Both the position numbers and the translations under genes were made by a program. This document shows, in pieces, positions 8,484 through 16,345 of a DNA stretch of 34,992 bases. Below the pieces are notes generated by a model. It saw only the letters and a program-made list of their open reading frames with translations, made no database searches and had not been told where the DNA came from. Position 1 is the stretch's first letter. Every line of letters starts with the position of its first letter. This DNA comes from Candidatus Woesearchaeota archaeon (lineage in GTDB: Archaea; Nanobdellota; Nanobdellia; SCGC-AAA011-G17; JACPNG01): assembly GCA_016203135.1 (NCBI GenBank), contig JACQNI010000042.1, positions 1 to 34,992 of the forward strand. Direction: 5' to 3'.

Positions 8484-10712
8484 TTATAGCTTATAATTCT
8501 TCATCAACAAAGAATTGCTTACAACGCTTACAGAACTAAAAGCCATTGCTGCCGCGGCTATCATTGGATTTAACAAATATCCTGAAAATGGATATAGAAT
8601 TCCAGCTGCAATTGGGATTCCTAGGACATTATAGAAAAAAGCCCAGAACAAATTTTGCTTTATTTTTCTTAATGTATACTTGCTTAATTTTATTGACTTA
8701 ACAACATCTTTTATGTCATTTTTTACAAGAACTATGCTGCCAGCTTCTAATGCAACATCAGTTCCTGAGCCTATTGCGATTCCTAGATTTGCTTGTGCCA
8801 AGGCTGGGGCATCGTTTATGCCATCACCAACAAAGGCAACAATTCTTCCTTTTGCTTGTAATTTTTTAACTTCAATGGCTTTTTCATGAGGCAAAACATT
8901 AGCAAGAACTTTATTAATTCCAAGCTGTTTTGCAATTGCTTTTCCTGTTCTTTCGTTATCACCAGTTATCATTATGACTTCTTTTTTTAGTAGATGTAAT
9001 TGTTTTATTGCTTCTTTTGAGTTTTCTTTTATTGTGTCTGCAATCGCAATTATACCAACAATTTTTTTATTCACTGCAATTAAAATAGCTGTCTTACCTT
9101 CATCTTCGAATTTTATCAAATGATCTTCATACTTTAAAGTATTTATTTTATAGTCTTTCATTAATCTTCTGTTTCCATTCAAGATTGTTTTATTCCTAAA
9201 TTTAGCTTTTATTCCATGGCCAGGAATGTTTTCAAATTTAGTTGCATTTGGAATCTTTAACTTGAGTTTTTTAGTATAATTAACAATGGCTTCTGCCAAA
9301 GGATGTTCTGAATTTTTTTCTGCAACAGCTGAATAATATAAAACATCTTTTTCTTTAAAGCTGTTAAATGCCAAGACATTAGTTACTTCTGGCTTGCCTT
9401 TTGTTAGAGTTCCTGTTTTATCAAAAATAATTGTGTTGACTTTATGGGCTGTTTCTAGTGCTTCAGCATTTTTGATTAATATTCCAGATTCGGCACCTTT
9501 TCCTGTTCCAACCATTATTGCTGTTGGTGTTGCCAGGCCCATTGCACATGGACAGGCAATGATTAAGACTCCTACGAAATTTAACAATGCAAAATTAAAT
9601 GCTGGTTCTGGTCCTAAGAAATACCATGTTAAAAAGGTTAAAATTGATATTACAACAACAATAGGAACAAAAATACTTGCAATCTTATCAGCAAGTCTTT
9701 GTATTGGGGCTTTAGAGCCTTGAGCTTCTTCAACTAGCTTTATTATCTGAGAAAGCATTGTGTCTTTGCCAATTTTAGTTGCTTTTATTTTTAAAACCCC
9801 GTTTTTATTTATTGTTCCGCCAATCACAATGTCTTTTACTGTTTTTTCAACAGGAATGCTTTCTCCTGTTATCATTGACTCATCTATTGAAGAATATCCA
9901 GAAATAACAATGCCATCTGTAGGAATCTTTTCCCCTGGCTTTATTAATAAAACATCGTTAATCTTAACTTCTTCTATTGGAATTTTGAATTCTTTGTTAT
10001 TTCTAATTACTGTTGCGGTTTTAGCTTGAAGACCAATTAATTTTTTAATTGCTTGAGAGGTTCTTGATCTTGCTTTTGCTTCTAGATATCTTCCTAAGAT
10101 AATCAAAGTGATAATGACTGCAGCAGTGTCGAAGTAAACATCTGCTTTTAATGTTGTTCCTGTGAATAAACCAGGAAAGACAATTACAAATAAACTATAA
10201 ACGAATGCAGCATTAGTTCCTATGCTGACTAGAGAATTCATGTCAAAATTAAAATGCTTTAAATTATTCAAAGCTATTTTATGGAACATAAAACCAGCAT
10301 AGAACTGGACTGGAATTGTTAATAATAAAAGAATGATGAACATTGATTGCTTAGATATAAAATCCAAACCAACATAATCTTGATATGTGCCTATTAAAAT
10401 GAAGACTGATAATATTGCCCCAAGGAAGAATTTGTTTTTTAGGTCTTTGATCTCTTTTTCCTTTAGCATAGCTGCGTGATCATGATGTTCGAACTTTTCT
10501 GTTTGCAACATCACATCATAGCCAGATTTTTGGACTTCTTTTTTAACAAGATTGAAATCTAGATTTTCCTCATGCTCTATTGTGGCCTTTTCTGTTGCAA
10601 GATTTACATTAGCGGTTTTTACATTTTTAACTTTTTTTATTGCCTTTTCTACTGTAAGTACACAGCTTGCACAGTGCATACCCTTGACATTTAAGATAGA
10701 TTTATTTAACAT
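8484..10712 (-). CDS. copA: Copper-exporting P1B-type ATPase (CopA)
   Basis: Complete 742-residue Cu+ pump. One N-terminal heavy-metal-associated domain carries GMHCASC (C14, C17). The transmembrane metal site is CPC (C387, C389), the phosphorylation motif DKTGTLT begins at D431, the HP motif is in SEHPLAEAI, and the hinge [10 protein letters not shown] follows. The last two helices carry [11 protein letters not shown] and [12 protein letters not shown], the N/Y/MxxSS signature of Cu+ (P1B-1) pumps. It is the last gene of a minus-strand operon after SHOCT, DUF5676 and YHS genes; its start overlaps the YHS stop by 11 nt, which suggests translational coupling. The PadR-TRASH gene that diverges from this operon is the likely regulator. 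Confidence 0.96.
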   Translation of the reverse strand: MLNKSILNVKGMHCASCVLTVEKAIKKVKNVKTANVNLATEKATIEHEENLDFNLVKKEVQKSGYDVMLQTEKFEHHDHAAMLKEKEIKDLKNKFFLGAILSVFILIGTYQDYVGLDFISKQSMFIILLLLTIPVQFYAGFMFHKIALNNLKHFNFDMNSLVSIGTNAAFVYSLFVIVFPGLFTGTTLKADVYFDTAAVIITLIILGRYLEAKARSRTSQAIKKLIGLQAKTATVIRNNKEFKIPIEEVKINDVLLIKPGEKIPTDGIVISGYSSIDESMITGESIPVEKTVKDIVIGGTINKNGVLKIKATKIGKDTMLSQIIKLVEEAQGSKAPIQRLADKIASIFVPIVVVISILTFLTWYFLGPEPAFNFALLNFVGVLIIACPCAMGLATPTAIMVGTGKGAESGILIKNAEALETAHKVNTIIFDKTGTLTKGKPEVTNVLAFNSFKEKDVLYYSAVAEKNSEHPLAEAIVNYTKKLKLKIPNATKFENIPGHGIKAKFRNKTILNGNRRLMKDYKINTLKYEDHLIKFEDEGKTAILIAVNKKIVGIIAIADTIKENSKEAIKQLHLLKKEVIMITGDNERTGKAIAKQLGINKVLANVLPHEKAIEVKKLQAKGRIVAFVGDGINDAPALAQANLGIAIGSGTDVALEAGSIVLVKNDIKDVVKSIKLSKYTLRKIKQNLFWAFFYNVLGIPIAAGILYPFSGYLLNPMIAAAAMAFSSVSVVSNSLLMKNYKL

Positions 10713-10854
10713 ATTTTTCTGGATCTTTGTCGAATGTTTGCTTGCAGTTTAAGGCGCAGAAATAATATGTTTTGCCCTTGTAAACACTTTTATTTGGCAC
10801 ATCCTTGCTTACCTTCATGCCACATATTGGATCTATTACTTTGTTGAAAAACAT
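10702..10854 (-). CDS. YHS-domain metal-binding small protein
   Basis: 50-residue protein made almost entirely of a YHS domain. It starts [14 protein letters not shown] (C11), continues through [11 protein letters not shown] (C33 and C37, a C-x3-C pair) and ends with [13 protein letters not shown] domains bind copper or other soft metals and are common next to CopA pumps; it probably hands Cu+ to the pump or scavenges it in the cytosol. A Shine-Dalgarno-like GGGAGGA lies just before the ATG, inside the last codons of the preceding DUF5676 gene. The 3' end overlaps the copA start by 11 nt. It is easily missed because of its size. Confidence 0.88.
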   Translation of the reverse strand: MFFNKVIDPICGMKVSKDVPNKSVYKGKTYYFCALNCKQTFDKDPEKYVK

Positions 10855-10855
10855 T

Positions 10856-11137
10856 TTAATTTCCTCCCATTACTTTAATAAGTTTGTTGTATAATAAAGC
10901 GAATATTACCCCAACCAAATATGATATTATAAGAATAATGATTAATCCAATAATAACATTCCCTAGGTTTAATGACTTAATGGCTACTGACGTAAGGTCA
11001 ATGCTATGTTCTAGGTAATTGGCAAACCCTATAAGTGTTCTTGGTGATATCCAAGAGATTATTGCACAGATTATGTAAACTATTCCAGAAGTAATGCTTA
11101 ATGCTAAACCTGTTGCATTTACGTTTAATTTATCCAT
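10856..11137 (-). CDS. Small membrane protein, DUF5676-like
   Basis: 93 residues with two membrane helices (about 8-32 and 57-85). The N-terminus KLNVNATGLALSITSGIVY and the end IFALLYNKLIKVMGGN match the pattern of the DUF5676 small membrane family, which often sits beside copper ATPases and SHOCT proteins. It is the second gene of the operon: its start follows the SHOCT stop by one base, and its own last codons (MGG) form the ribosome binding site of the YHS gene. The molecular role is unknown; a part in membrane copper handling is inferred only from context. Confidence 0.75.
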   Translation of the reverse strand: MDKLNVNATGLALSITSGIVYIICAIISWISPRTLIGFANYLEHSIDLTSVAIKSLNLGNVIIGLIIILIISYLVGVIFALLYNKLIKVMGGN

Positions 11138-11138
11138 T

Positions 11139-11693
11139 TTACCTCATCAATTCTTTTTTCATCTCTAGATATTGCTTTCTACTAATTTCACCTTTAGCAT
11201 ATCTTTTTTCTAATATATCTAATGGTGACGATTCTTTGCCTTTAACAAATTGTTGTATAGCCCATACTATAAAGGCTATGATTGCTACCCAGAATATTAT
11301 CATCAATATCCAACCAAACACGCCAAAATTATAACCCATACCATAATTATAACCCATCATATTAAAACCTCCTCTGTTCATCATCATATTCATAGTGCTT
11401 GTCGAAATTGAATTTGCATTGCCGCAATAAAAATTTTTAGCTAGATTAATATGAACCTGCCGTAAGCTTTCTGAACCTTCTCCCCCCATTCTTTCATCCA
11501 TTATTTCATGTAATTTGCCAGGATGCATCTGTTCCATTATATAATCACCAATGGCTTCTAGCTGATCATCAGTTAATCTATCACATGAAGTTTTTTGAGC
11601 TATTAACTCTTTTCCTGTTTCAAGGTCATCAGCAAATGCAAGAGGCAATATTAACATAATTGCCAATAATGCTGATAATATTATCTTTTTCAT
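11139..11693 (-). CDS. Secreted/membrane SHOCT-domain protein with Met/His-rich region
   Basis: 184 residues. A signal peptide (1-21, ending LPLAFA) precedes an extracytoplasmic domain with two cysteines (C38, C89) and the stretch MHPGKLHEIMDERMGGEG, then a Met/Asn/Gly-rich segment (MMMNRGGFNMMGYNYG), one membrane helix (about 125-148) and a C-terminal cytosolic SHOCT helix pair (SPLDILEKRYAKGEISRKQY). Thioether-rich and histidine segments suit extracytoplasmic Cu+ binding. It is the first gene of the copA operon, directly downstream of the palindrome at 11706-11719, so it should be the most strongly controlled by the divergent regulator. The domain calls are good; the function is inferred. 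Confidence 0.8.
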   Translation of the reverse strand: MKKIILSALLAIMLILPLAFADDLETGKELIAQKTSCDRLTDDQLEAIGDYIMEQMHPGKLHEIMDERMGGEGSESLRQVHINLAKNFYCGNANSISTSTMNMMMNRGGFNMMGYNYGMGYNFGVFGWILMIIFWVAIIAFIVWAIQQFVKGKESSPLDILEKRYAKGEISRKQYLEMKKELMR

Positions 11694-11705
11694 ATTATAT
11701 CAGAA

Positions 11706-11719
11706 TTTGATATATCAAA
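11706..11719. promoter_or_regulatory. Perfect 14-bp palindrome, candidate operator of the copA operon
   Basis: The sequence tttgatatatcaaa is identical to its reverse complement. It lies between the divergent SHOCT/copA operon (start 11693) and the PadR-TRASH regulator (start 11753). An AT-rich TATA-like element (ctatataaag, 11722-11731) sits beside it and is about 27 nt from the regulator start and 32 nt from the SHOCT start. A dimeric PadR protein bound here would cover the transcription start region of the copA operon. Confidence 0.6.
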
Positions 11720-11752
11720 AACTATATAAAGTTTTCCATACTTGATAGAAAT

Positions 11753-12151
11753 ATGAAGGTTATAAACTTAGTCAAACTTTATACTTTGCTATTATTGAGC
11801 AAGAAACCGATGCATGGATATGAACTTATTAAGGAGCTTGAAGCGTGTTCTTTTCAAAAGATAAGTGCAAGTCATGTATATCCATTTTTGAAAACTTTAA
11901 AGCAAAACAAGCTAATAAAACTGAAAAATTCTGGAAAGAGGGACAAAAAACAATATGCCCTCACTAGAGACGGAGAAAAGTTCACTAAGGAGATGATGGA
12001 AAAATTTAATATTATGATAGATGCAGCCGTTCAGAAAAAGGTTAAGGAATGTGCTCATTGCAGATGCAAGGTTTATGAAGGCGGCTTTAAAAAGAAAATT
12101 GATGGCAAAGAAAAGTATTTCTGCTGTGTACATTGCGCAAAACATACATAA
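11753..12151 (+). CDS. PadR-type winged-helix regulator fused to a TRASH metal-sensing domain
   Basis: 132-residue one-component regulator. Residues 1-95 form a PadR-like winged helix (MHGYELIKELE recognition region, SHVYPFLKTLKQNKLI, wing KRDKKQYALT). Residues 96-132 form a TRASH-like treble-clef zinc/copper finger: C100-x2-C103, C105, then C124, C125, C128 and H131. In archaea, TRASH domains fused to other DNA-binding domains sense copper (CopR/CopT type); a PadR fusion is a different pairing. It is divergent from the copA operon with a perfect palindrome between them, which supports a metal-released repressor. The start is leaderless, about 27 nt from the TATA box. Confidence 0.88.
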   Translation: MKVINLVKLYTLLLLSKKPMHGYELIKELEACSFQKISASHVYPFLKTLKQNKLIKLKNSGKRDKKQYALTRDGEKFTKEMMEKFNIMIDAAVQKKVKECAHCRCKVYEGGFKKKIDGKEKYFCCVHCAKHT

Positions 12152-12155
12152 ATTG

Positions 12156-12611
12156 CTAAGCGAGCACTTGCCACTCAAATTTCCTTTCAGGGATATCTGG
12201 AATATCCTTTATTTTAATCATAATCTTTTTTGGAAGATTGTCTATCTTGAATGTGAGAATACCAGAGTTATGGTGCCCAGAAAGAGTTGGAGCTGACACT
12301 GGATTAACATATTTGCCGTTTAATTCTAAAGTTACTGATTTCTTAAGATCAAAAGGACTTAAGTCTATTGTATGAGTATTAACTCCGATATCCAAATAAA
12401 AATTATTACCATCAAACTCTTTTGGGGTTAAATCTATTGTAACAGAACTTGAGCTTGTTTTTGTTTCTAGATTCAGGCTTGAATGTTCTTTTATTGTATT
12501 TTGAGAATCTATTCCAAAATAAAACCTCTCAAGACCAACAAAGAGCAATGTTATAACTAAAAAAATAGTTATTGTTGCGATTATTGTTGTTTTTAATGTT
12601 TGTTTTTGCAT
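12156..12611 (-). CDS. Membrane-anchored secreted protein with NTHTIDL/SGHHNSG domain
   Basis: 151 residues. One N-terminal membrane anchor (about 9-27), then a beta-rich extracytoplasmic domain marked by NTHTIDL (78-84), an LxLNGKYVNP strand and SGHHNSG (111-117). I have a recollection of uncharacterised bacterial secreted proteins sharing the combination of N-T-H-x-x-D-L with a later GHHxSGxL; the paired histidines could bind metal. It is the last gene of the eight-gene cysteine-rich operon. The ribosome binding site GGAGGTT is formed by the last codons of the previous gene. No function can be assigned. Confidence 0.7.
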   Translation of the reverse strand: MQKQTLKTTIIATITIFLVITLLFVGLERFYFGIDSQNTIKEHSSLNLETKTSSSSVTIDLTPKEFDGNNFYLDIGVNTHTIDLSPFDLKKSVTLELNGKYVNPVSAPTLSGHHNSGILTFKIDNLPKKIMIKIKDIPDIPERKFEWQVLA

Positions 12612-12612
12612 C

Positions 12613-13122
12613 TTAACCTCCTACCAGTTTTCTTAATATTCCTTTATCTTTTCTGTATAAATTATGTTTTTGAATATTCCTCAATGTCCAACTTATGCCA
12701 ATGAAGTTTGAAAGTATACCTATAATTATGAAAAGTAATTGGTATTTATCAAGAAAAACTGCAAAAACACTTAAGCCCATTATTGGAAGGATATCTGAAA
12801 GGTGATGGGCACAACAAGCTACCATTGAACCAGTTGAAATGCCGCTTGAAGCCACTATATTTCCTGTTCCGATTTTATTTTTTATTTTAATGAACTCTTT
12901 TGTATAGACATATAAGGAAACTTGGAAGCCGAAACCAATGACTAACAGCGATATCCAGTACCACATTTTTACAAACTCTTCAATGAAATGCTGAAATGAA
13001 TTGGCTAATGTCAATATCAAGAAATATAACATAAACAAAGCAAAGCCTGCCAATACTCCAATCAGCAAGGGCTTTCTAACTAAATTTTTCTTATATGTTT
13101 TGCTATGAATCAAATCTTTCAT
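12613..13122 (-). CDS. Four-helix membrane protein with CCAHH motif
   Basis: 169 residues from ATG 13122, with four predicted membrane helices (about 20-42, 53-75, 92-122, 126-148). The motif ACCAHHLSD (C103, C104, H106, H107) lies in the third helix region and is followed by ILPIMGLS. Pairs of Cys and His inside a membrane suggest transition-metal binding or transport. A GTG at 13137 is also in frame, but the ATG begins 2 nt after the stop of the upstream 51-residue gene, which is the simpler arrangement. The gene ends in LVGG, whose codons supply the next ribosome binding site. I do not know a characterised homologue. Confidence 0.75.
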   Translation of the reverse strand: MKDLIHSKTYKKNLVRKPLLIGVLAGFALFMLYFLILTLANSFQHFIEEFVKMWYWISLLVIGFGFQVSLYVYTKEFIKIKNKIGTGNIVASSGISTGSMVACCAHHLSDILPIMGLSVFAVFLDKYQLLFIIIGILSNFIGISWTLRNIQKHNLYRKDKGILRKLVGG

Positions 13123-13124
13123 GT

Positions 13125-13280
13125 TTAATGGCAGCACCCATGTTTTTTTCTTGATCTTTCTATTTCTTTTTCATAATCATCTAAACATTTTTCAGAGCAA
13201 AACCACTTACTATGCTTTTCGATACCATCTTTCTCCTGTTTTTTTCCGCACACCGGATCTTTTTTCTTAATCCACATCAT
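13125..13280 (-). CDS. 51-residue TRASH/YHS-like zinc-finger protein
   Basis: Small cytosolic metal-binding protein. The finger has DPVCGKKQ (C11) and KWFCSEKCLDDYE (C28 and C32, C-x3-C), the TRASH/YHS pattern, and the C-terminus adds HGCCH (C49, C50). A GGAG-like ribosome binding site precedes the paired ATG codons. It sits in the middle of the cysteine-rich operon, immediately before the CCAHH membrane protein, and may deliver metal to it, much as the YHS protein precedes CopA in the neighbouring operon. It is too short for most gene finders. Sequence support is good; the role is inferred. Confidence 0.8.
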   Translation of the reverse strand: MMWIKKKDPVCGKKQEKDGIEKHSKWFCSEKCLDDYEKEIERSRKKHGCCH

Positions 13281-13281
13281 T

Positions 13282-13731
13282 TTACACTCTCCTGCAACAT
13301 TCTATAATTTTTTTTATGAGTAACTTTAGATTTTGATTTGAACGATAAAAATATAAAATAAAAAAGATTAGCCATACTGTAAATAACAAAATTATTGTTT
13401 TTATTATATCGTCTGGAGTGGTTAATGATAAATAACCAATTATGATTAATGTTAATATGAATGGCAATCTGAATATCTTCATTTCTTTATTTACTTTTTT
13501 TTCTACGAGATAAAAAACTCCGAGAATTGTTTGCCCCATAAGCAAAGCCAGGATAATTTTATCTTGAAATAAATCAAACCAATATAGGAATAACAAGGAA
13601 AGCCAGGTTAATGTTACTGACAAACAAATAACACAAAATTTTTCTTTAGACTTGTAAATGAATTCTTTTATAATAAGCAGCATGAAAAAAAGTACTATTA
13701 TAATGATTAATACATTAAAGATGCCTGTCAT
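13282..13731 (-). CDS. Multi-helix membrane protein with CVIC motif
   Basis: 149 residues with about four to five membrane helices and little else. A CxxC (C33, C36 in KFCVICLSV) lies at the start of the second helix, and a terminal CC pair (145-146) is cytosolic or membrane-adjacent. The helix-associated CxxC recalls quinone-linked thiol oxidoreductases, and the layout is loosely reminiscent of the VKOR fold, but the second cysteine pair and the serine loop of VKOR are not evident. The start overlaps the stop of the upstream gene by 4 nt. The function is unknown; thiol-disulfide or metal chemistry is suggested by the operon. Confidence 0.65.
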   Translation of the reverse strand: MTGIFNVLIIIIVLFFMLLIIKEFIYKSKEKFCVICLSVTLTWLSLLFLYWFDLFQDKIILALLMGQTILGVFYLVEKKVNKEMKIFRLPFILTLIIIGYLSLTTPDDIIKTIILLFTVWLIFFILYFYRSNQNLKLLIKKIIECCRRV

Positions 13732-14255
13732 GTTATTGCCTCAATTATTATGCTAGTCATTATTAGCAATGACAATGTTAGTGCTGTTGTTTGGAATGGA
13801 AGTGTTTTATTTTTTCTTAATCTGGTTATGAAATTGCTTAAATATGGGGATATAGAAACAATTATGGCGCCAATTAAACTTCCAGTAAGGAATGCATTTA
13901 TTAAGTATGTTCTGTTTAGTAATGAACCATAACTTCCTACAATAGAGATATAAGCTGGATAAAAACCCTCCATTACATTTAGCAAAGGAACTATTGTTGT
14001 TATGAATGACAAAAGTATGATTATGGTTTTTTGGAATGGGATATAGGTCTTTTTGATCATTCTAGAAATCCAGTATCCCATTGAAACTGCTAGAGCTCCG
14101 GTAAACAATCCTATTATTATTTGACTTACTCCAAGCCAGGCTGCTCCACCTGCAGCTGCTGCGATACCAACAGTACATAAAGGACAATGTGCAGACGCTT
14201 TATTGGCTAGTAAAAACAAAAAAAGCAGTACTGGAAATATTTTTTTGGAGCTCAC
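13728..14255 (-). CDS. Membrane protein with N-terminal HCPLC motif
   Basis: About 175 residues from a GTG at 14255. It begins SSKKIFPVLLFLFLL with a signal-like helix ending NKASA, immediately followed by HCPLC (C24, C27), which would be placed outside the membrane, and then four to five further helices. The frame stays open upstream to 14384, but that part overlaps the DUF411 gene. The GTG 4 nt after the DUF411 stop gives a clean signal sequence, so I chose it. CxxC beside His at a mature N-terminus suggests redox or metal binding. There is a tight operon arrangement on both sides. No family name is recognised. Confidence 0.7.
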   Translation of the reverse strand: MSSKKIFPVLLFLFLLANKASAHCPLCTVGIAAAAGGAAWLGVSQIIIGLFTGALAVSMGYWISRMIKKTYIPFQKTIIILLSFITTIVPLLNVMEGFYPAYISIVGSYGSLLNRTYLINAFLTGSLIGAIIVSISPYLSNFITRLRKNKTLPFQTTALTLSLLIMTSIIIEAIT

Positions 14256-14259
14256 GTTA

Positions 14260-14727
14260 CTAGAACTCCATAAATATTTCCTGATTACCATCTTTTTTGA
14301 CAGCAAAGATAGTAAACTTTTGAGTTTTTGCTCCTGGCATTCCTGGGGAACCAGAAGGCATTCCTGGCATTGCAATTCCAGCAATATCTGGCTTTTCTGT
14401 TAATAATTTATCAATTGCTTCAAGAGGAATATGACCTTCAATGAAATAATCTCCTATTATTGTTGTATGGCAACTTTCAAGGAATTCTGGAATCTTATAT
14501 TGCCTTTTTATTGAGCTTATATCAGCTACATTTATTACATTTACGTCGACTTTTCCCTTGCTTTTAAGGTAATTTGAATAGAGGTCGCAACATCCACAAC
14601 CTCCTGATGAATAGACTGTTATTTCATCATTTATATTTTTAATAGCGCTATTTGTTGAATTTTTAGTACAGCTTGTTATGATTAATAATGAAAGCAATAA
14701 AAAAAATAAAAAAAATTTCTTTTTCAC
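14260..14727 (-). CDS. DUF411 metal-binding lipoprotein-like protein
   Basis: 155 residues from GTG 14727. The N-terminus is a lipoprotein-like signal (KKKFFLFFLL to ITSC, C20). The DUF411 domain follows: VYSSGGCGCC (C44, C46, C47), a thioredoxin-like beta-alpha start, then ESCHTTIIGDYFIEGHIP (C86, H87), and IAMPGMPSGSPGM. DUF411 proteins are secreted and linked with copper (CopG-like). An ATG at 14742 is in frame, but it lies inside the previous gene; a GGAGGT 7 nt before the GTG supports 14727. It is the third gene of the operon. It most likely binds or delivers copper outside the membrane. Confidence 0.88.
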   Translation of the reverse strand: MKKKFFLFFLLLSLLIITSCTKNSTNSAIKNINDEITVYSSGGCGCCDLYSNYLKSKGKVDVNVINVADISSIKRQYKIPEFLESCHTTIIGDYFIEGHIPLEAIDKLLTEKPDIAGIAMPGMPSGSPGMPGAKTQKFTIFAVKKDGNQEIFMEF

Positions 14728-14728
14728 T

Positions 14729-14926
14729 TTAGCAACCTCCAACCATTGCTGGAGCTTGTTGTGTTTTAGGGCTTATAGTATTTTGAGCAGTAACTTTTGT
14801 ATAGCTGTTACTTATACTATCTTCATTGCCTAAAGAGTTTTTTATATCATTAATCTGATATGCTTGAACCCCAACAAGAGCTACTAAAGCTATTACCATT
14901 ATCAGTATAATTACTTGTTTTTCCAT
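14729..14926 (-). CDS. Small single-helix protein with C-terminal MVGGC
   Basis: 65 residues: one membrane helix or signal anchor (about 4-22), a polar Ser/Thr/Gln-rich segment, and the C-terminus PAMVGGC. The same five residues end the protein encoded just upstream. A GGAGGT 7 nt before the ATG lies inside the last codons of that upstream gene. The only cysteine is the last residue, so it could be a metal ligand or disulfide partner outside the cell, or the sequence may be kept mainly because the GGAGGT in its codons is the ribosome binding site for DUF411. No known family recognised. Confidence 0.7.
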   Translation of the reverse strand: MEKQVIILIMVIALVALVGVQAYQINDIKNSLGNEDSISNSYTKVTAQNTISPKTQQAPAMVGGC

Positions 14927-14927
14927 T

Positions 14928-15680
14928 TTAGCAACCTCCTACCATACCAGAACCTGCTGTTGCTCCTTGTTCGATGCCCCTATATCTATTGCTAGCTAGA
15001 TTTACATAGCTAAATTCTATGTTTTTTTCTTTAAGCACAGCAGCTTTACTGGTTAATTGTCCTGGAAAGAACAATGTCTTCCATTTTGCTAATTCTTCTA
15101 GTATCTCTTCATCGGTAAATTCATCATTATGTTCGGTAATCAGATACTTAGCTAGGCCTCTCATTGCATAAGAATGAGCACAACCACAAGCTGGATCGCC
15201 TGCATTTTGTCTATATTTTTCAGCTTGTTCTTTTGAAATAGCTCCAGAAGCAATAGCAGCTTCTATTTTTTTATCCATTGCATCTACATCTTCTTTTCTA
15301 ACTATGATAGATGAAGCTCCACAGCAATATTCACAGCTCATTTCTGAAGTGATATCAATGTATCTGTCTAGGTTTGCCCCTGTTAATGTTATTGTTTTGT
15401 CTAAATTGGCTAATACCTCAATTGTTTGGTCAGCTAATTCTGGATTGTTTGGGTTAATATCATCATAACTTATCCCAAGTTCTTTTCCATAGATCTTAGG
15501 GGTTCCTGTTGGGATTATAGATGCTTCAGCAAAAGCCACACCAGTTGGTATAATATTATTTCCTGATCTCATTGACATCAACTGGAATTGATTAAAAATA
15601 GATATTACTAAAGCCAAAATAAGAAATGTAATAACTATCTTATTATAGCTTAATAATTTTTCATTTTCGTTGTTTTTCAC
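14928..15680 (-). CDS. Secreted Cys-rich protein with CEYCCG and CGCAHS motifs
   Basis: 250 residues from GTG 15680, which has GGAGGT 8 nt upstream; an in-frame TTG at 15695 overlaps that site. A membrane anchor lies at about 14-30. The extracytoplasmic part has SEMSCEYCCGASS (C116, C119, C120), an acidic helical stretch, and DPACGCAHSYAMRG (C165, C167, H169) followed by KYLITEHNDEF, and it ends GSGMVGGC (C250). The CxxCC and CxC-x-H groupings are plausible soft-metal ligands; the pattern recalls the PCYCGC-motif proteins of bacteria, but I cannot claim homology. It is the first gene of the eight-gene operon and its main signature protein. Confidence 0.75.
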   Translation of the reverse strand: MKNNENEKLLSYNKIVITFLILALVISIFNQFQLMSMRSGNNIIPTGVAFAEASIIPTGTPKIYGKELGISYDDINPNNPELADQTIEVLANLDKTITLTGANLDRYIDITSEMSCEYCCGASSIIVRKEDVDAMDKKIEAAIASGAISKEQAEKYRQNAGDPACGCAHSYAMRGLAKYLITEHNDEFTDEEILEELAKWKTLFFPGQLTSKAAVLKEKNIEFSYVNLASNRYRGIEQGATAGSGMVGGC

Positions 15681-15743
15681 GGTTTTAACCTCCAAGTTAT
15701 CTAGGTTGAGAAATATACAACCAAATATAACTTACCCATGAAA

Positions 15744-15764
15744 CTGAACCTTGTTATTGTTCAG
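15744..15764. promoter_or_regulatory. Inverted repeat CTGAAC-N9-GTTCAG, candidate operator
   Basis: Two perfect 6-bp arms 9 nt apart lie between the eight-gene operon (start 15680) and the 3' end of the membrane regulator gene (15792). Further GAAC and GTTC half-sites occur at 15764-15767, 15780-15783 and 15790-15793. A TATA-like run near 15726-15733 stands between the repeat and the operon start. The site could serve the adjacent winged-helix regulator, but no binding rule for it is known. Confidence 0.35.
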
Positions 15765-15791
15765 AACTTAAGAAAACTCGTTCCAAATTGT

Positions 15792-16334
15792 TCAAAAAGG
15801 GTTTTTAAGGTAGATTTTGTTCTTTTTACCAGATGGAATCTTTCTAATTAGATTCTTTTTCTCTAATTCTGAAAGGATAACGCTTAATTTTGTCTTGCTT
15901 AGATCGGTTCTAATCCTTAGGGTTGCCTGTTCTATTCCATCTTGTTCCTTTACTGCGAGTATAACTTTTTTTTCATCTTCATTTAAAGCCTTTAAGAAAA
16001 ATTCAAATTTCTCATCTTTGTCTTGTTCTTTTTTTGTATCTTTTAGTGAATCTACAATCTCTCTATGAATCTTTTCTACTTTTTGTTCAACTTTTTCAAA
16101 GAGGATAAGATAAACTCCTAAGGCTAGAGTCATGAAAGTAAGGGCTACTCCAAGATATACAGGAAGGTTGCTTTGCTCATGCAGACATTTGCCTTCTACA
16201 ATACAACTACCCCCTGTTTCTATCATTAACTCTTCTGTAAGTTTATTTACTTGATATTTGAAAATTAATATAGAAACAATAAAAAAAATAGAAATTCCAA
16301 TTAAAATAAAGCCAAGCAATTTATTTTTAATCAT
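15792..16334 (-). CDS. Membrane-anchored winged-helix regulator with extracytoplasmic C-x5-C loop
   Basis: 180 residues. Two membrane helices (6-26 and 59-79) flank a short loop with C44 and C50 (GGSCIVEGKC). A charged linker leads to a C-terminal winged-helix domain (about 112-180: ATLRIRTDLSKTKLSVILSELEKK, then a basic wing near the end). This architecture allows a signal outside the membrane, plausibly metal or redox state at the two cysteines, to act directly on DNA-bound transcription. It lies between the two thiol/copper operons. The start is near a shared divergent promoter. Domain order is clear; the sensing role is inference. Confidence 0.8.
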   Translation of the reverse strand: MIKNKLLGFILIGISIFFIVSILIFKYQVNKLTEELMIETGGSCIVEGKCLHEQSNLPVYLGVALTFMTLALGVYLILFEKVEQKVEKIHREIVDSLKDTKKEQDKDEKFEFFLKALNEDEKKVILAVKEQDGIEQATLRIRTDLSKTKLSVILSELEKKNLIRKIPSGKKNKIYLKNPF

Positions 16335-16345
16335 ATATGCATATA

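Noticed and set aside
13728-14384. Longer 218-codon reading of the HCPLC membrane protein
   Set aside because: The first 43 codons overlap DUF411 and lack a signal; the GTG at 14255 directly after the DUF411 stop gives a clean signal peptide.
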